The position numbers and the translations under genes are program-made. The notes beneath the pieces are model-generated. The model ran no database searches. It was not told the origin of the DNA and saw only the letters and a list, made by a program, of their open reading frames with translations. Positions 61,860 to 64,000 of a stretch of DNA of 64,000 bases are shown here, piece after piece (within the stretch, counting starts at the first letter, position 1; each line of letters begins with the position of its first letter). Source of the stretch: Mucilaginibacter endophyticus (GTDB taxonomy: Bacteria > Bacteroidota > Bacteroidia > Sphingobacteriales > Sphingobacteriaceae); NCBI RefSeq assembly GCF_003351025.1, contig NZ_QPCG01000002.1:124001-188000 (forward strand), given 5' to 3'.

Positions 61860-63302
61860 ATGAAAAAACAGGGATTATTTTTAACACTTGTTGTCGGCCT
61901 TTTTATCGCGGCCTGCGGTAAAAAAGATGCTGTGATCGATCCAAACCCACCAACCGGCGGCGGTTCAGACAATAATGTTGTTACTGTAACCGGCGACATC
62001 GCAGCCAACACTACCTGGAAAGCTGACAAAATCTATTTAATTAAGGGCTTCGTTTATGTAACTGACGGCGCTACTTTGACTATCGAACCAGGTACCCTGA
62101 TAAAAGGTGACAAAGCAAGCAAAGGTACTTTAACTATCACCCGCGGTTCAAAAATCATGGCCGTTGGTACTACTGATAAACCAATTGTATTTACTTCTGC
62201 ATTTGAAGCAGGTGCCCGTTCAAACGGTGATTGGGGTGGTTTGATCCTTTTAGGTAAAGCTCCGGTTAACCAGGGCGACAACGTAGGCATCGAAGGTGGT
62301 TTAGATGCTAAAGGTAACGCTGCTAAATACATCCAATACGGTGGTACCGACGTAAATGACAACTCAGGTACGCTTAAATATGTACGTGTTGAGTACGCCG
62401 GTATTCCGTTTTCACCAGATAACGAAATTAACGGTATCACTTTCGGCGGTGTAGGTAAAGGTACTACAATTGATTACGTTCAGGTTTACCGTTCAGGTGA
62501 CGACGCTTTTGAGTGGTTTGGTGGTACAGTAAATTGTAAGCACCTTATTGCTATGGGTAGCTTAGACGACGATTTTGATACTGACTTCGGTTTTGCCGGT
62601 AAAATTCAGTTCGGTTTAAGCCAGCGCTTTAAAACCATTGCAGATATTTCTGGTTCAAACAGCTTTGAAAGTGATAACGATGGTTCAGGTTCTGACAAAA
62701 CACCACAGACTTCTGTAGTATTCTCAAACATGACTTTGTTAGGCCCATACACAAAATCTGATGAAACTAACGTTAACGCAAACTATCAGCACGGTGCTCA
62801 GATCCGTCGTAACTCTGCTTTGAGCTGCTTTAACTCAATTTTTTCTGGTTACGCAGAAGGTATCTATATCGACGATTCAAAGGTTACTACTCCTAACTCA
62901 ACTTCAACTAACTATACTGCAGGTCGTTTAGTATTCAAAAATAACCTGGTTTTAGGTAGCAATAAAAAGGGTAACGAAGTTAAAGGTGAAAACAAAGCCT
63001 TATTTGAAACCAAACTTAGGGCTGAGAACGTGTTTAATGCTGCTATCTATGCAGACGCGGTTATTAACTCACCATTCAAGTTTTCATCTGATTTTGCTAA
63101 CGCCGGTACTCCTGATTTTACTGTTAAAACAGGTTCAATCGCTGCTTCTGGTGCTGCATTTACTGATGCTAAATTGAATGATACATTCTTTGATAAAGTT
63201 GACTATAAAGGTGCTTTCGGTTCAACAGATTGGACTGCTGGCTGGGCTAACTTTGATCCACAAACAATGCCATATACTACAGCGGGCGCTGTAAAAAAAT
63301 AA
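61860..63302 (+). CDS. surface lipoprotein, partner of the TonB receptor
   Basis: 480-residue lipoprotein: hydrophobic signal then the lipobox FIAACGKKD, Cys19 being the lipidated residue. A Pro/Gly-rich linker (about 26-40) leads to a repetitive domain rich in Gly, Asp, Asn and Thr with right-handed beta-helix character (DGATLTIEPGTLIKGDKASKG, GGLILLGKAPVNQ, ITFGGVGKGTTIDYVQVYRSG). Related TonB-receptor-linked lipoproteins of Bacteroidota are mostly uncharacterised. The codon usage is notably uniform, as for a highly expressed gene. It shares the receptor transcript and ends at a strong terminator. It likely binds the ligand or covers the receptor. Confidence 0.85.
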   Translation: MKKQGLFLTLVVGLFIAACGKKDAVIDPNPPTGGGSDNNVVTVTGDIAANTTWKADKIYLIKGFVYVTDGATLTIEPGTLIKGDKASKGTLTITRGSKIMAVGTTDKPIVFTSAFEAGARSNGDWGGLILLGKAPVNQGDNVGIEGGLDAKGNAAKYIQYGGTDVNDNSGTLKYVRVEYAGIPFSPDNEINGITFGGVGKGTTIDYVQVYRSGDDAFEWFGGTVNCKHLIAMGSLDDDFDTDFGFAGKIQFGLSQRFKTIADISGSNSFESDNDGSGSDKTPQTSVVFSNMTLLGPYTKSDETNVNANYQHGAQIRRNSALSCFNSIFSGYAEGIYIDDSKVTTPNSTSTNYTAGRLVFKNNLVLGSNKKGNEVKGENKALFETKLRAENVFNAAIYADAVINSPFKFSSDFANAGTPDFTVKTGSIAASGAAFTDAKLNDTFFDKVDYKGAFGSTDWTAGWANFDPQTMPYTTAGAVKK

Positions 63303-63323
63303 TTTAGCACATCCCCAAAAAAA

Positions 63324-63353
63324 GGTTCCCCGGTAATTGGGGAGCCTTTTTTT
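63324..63353 (+). terminator. rho-independent terminator after the receptor/lipoprotein operon
   Basis: GGTTCCCC (63324-63331) pairs with GGGGAGCC (63339-63346) followed by seven T residues; one U-G pair lies in the stem. Confidence 0.9.
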
Positions 63354-63394
63354 ATTATTGTTATATCCTGAAATTTTCTGCCTAAGAATATATC

Positions 63395-64000
63395 ATGCCG
63401 TCTCCTAAATATACCGAAACTGATAGCGAACTTGCCTGGTTTGCCCGTTTGCTGGCTTTGCCTGTGCGGGTTTATATTGTTAGAAAAATCATTGAAAACA
63501 ATAATGCTATAAGCAAAAAGGATATCTGTGATGTACCATTTGAGATGGAGAATATCCTAAAACATATAACCGAACTTAAAACACTCGGGTTGGTAAAAAT
63601 CAACGGATCTAAGCTTAACACCATCTACAGTGTTGACATCGCCTTGTTTAACCGAGTTGCGGGCAGGTTTGTATCGCTTTTCGGCAGTTTAAGTTCGGTT
63701 ATCGATTTGCCGGTTGTGGCAGAATTGCCTGAAACCATGCAGGAAAAAAAGGAGCCTGCTACAAATACGTCTTACACCGCAAGTTTTGGTGAGCTAATAA
63801 AAAGATACAGGCGCTCGCTCAAGATGTCGCAGGAGGAATTAGGGCAGCTTGTCGGAATAGACCGCTCGGAGCTTAGCCGTATTGAATGCGGAAAGAAAAG
63901 TCCCGGTGCCGAAAAATTGCCTTTATTGTCACGTGCACTCAAAACAGATATAGATACACTTAGTAAAGAGTATTACAGTTTCAGAATAGTGAACCTGGTA
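63395..64000 (+). CDS. winged-helix/Cro-CI fusion regulator (3' end outside window)
   Basis: At least 202 residues from ATG 63395 (MPSPKYTETDSELAWFARLLALPVR). Residues about 10-100 form an ArsR-like winged helix homologous to the protein at 56307-56642; after a linker, residues about 131-190 form an XRE (Cro/CI) HTH: FGELIKRYRRSLKMSQEELGQLVGIDRSELSRIE. Two different DNA-binding folds in one chain are unusual. It follows the TonB receptor/lipoprotein operon behind a terminator. The frame is open to the edge of the window, so a further domain may follow. Confidence 0.85.
   Translation, partial: MPSPKYTETDSELAWFARLLALPVRVYIVRKIIENNNAISKKDICDVPFEMENILKHITELKTLGLVKINGSKLNTIYSVDIALFNRVAGRFVSLFGSLSSVIDLPVVAELPETMQEKKEPATNTSYTASFGELIKRYRRSLKMSQEELGQLVGIDRSELSRIECGKKSPGAEKLPLLSRALKTDIDTLSKEYYSFRIVNLV

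Overview
The window looks like a chromosomal segment of a soil- or plant-associated Bacteroidota, most likely Sphingobacteriaceae (Mucilaginibacter/Pedobacter type). The basis is TAnnTTTG -7 promoter boxes, a tRNA-Ser without encoded CCA, a TonB receptor with a carboxypeptidase-regulatory-like plug domain followed by a lipoprotein, orphan FtsX/MacB-type permeases, secreted sulfatases, a GH78 rhamnosidase, a DUF4965/DUF1793 glutaminase-like enzyme and a Wzx/Wzy capsule locus. The assignment rests on gene content only.

Region A (1-19.4 kb) is an island of small oxidoreductases and stress enzymes: four short-chain dehydrogenases plus a fifth next to an HxlR regulator, three DJ-1/PfpI proteins (two with signal peptides), a tautomerase, a SLAC1/TehA-type channel, a GapN-like aldehyde dehydrogenase and a zinc alcohol dehydrogenase, with four AraC-type, one TetR and one HxlR regulator. 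Five promoters here carry the same 32-bp element: two AATCGT half-sites in direct repeat exactly 21 bp apart, set 20 bp (once 21 bp) upstream of a TAnnTTTG box and always in the same orientation to the gene. This looks like the operator of an AraC-activated regulon covering the partial SDR at the left edge, two single DJ-1 genes, the tautomerase and the four-gene SDR/DJ-1/ALDH/ADH operon at 11.2-15.7 kb. Three closely similar AraC proteins (starts 1420, 7640, 10167) are the best regulator candidates. Aldehyde or other electrophile detoxification is an inferred role.

Region B (19.8-33.5 kb) is mixed: an orphan ABC permease, a secreted metallophosphatase, another AraC gene beside a frameshifted SDR, two secreted sulfatases, a YcaQ/AlkZ-like DNA glycosylase, an MgtC-like membrane protein and a frameshifted alpha-L-rhamnosidase.

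Region C (33.6-52.7 kb, all minus strand, visibly AT-richer) is a complete-looking Wzy-dependent exopolysaccharide locus. In transcription order it has Wzi-like, Wza-like (SLBB), Wzz-like, Wzx, glycosyltransferases, two hexapeptide acyltransferases, a sugar epimerase, a Wzy-like polymerase, a rhamnosyltransferase-like GT2 and the initiating polyprenyl-phosphate sugar transferase. It ends at a strong terminator and has no tyrosine kinase or phosphatase.

Region D (53.3-64 kb) holds a glutaminase-A-like secreted enzyme, tRNA-Ser(TGA) with a decayed tyrosine-integrase fragment just downstream, a transglutaminase-like exported protein, a TonB receptor/lipoprotein pair and three related ArsR-type winged-helix regulators. 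The last regulator is fused to a Cro/CI HTH and runs off the right edge.
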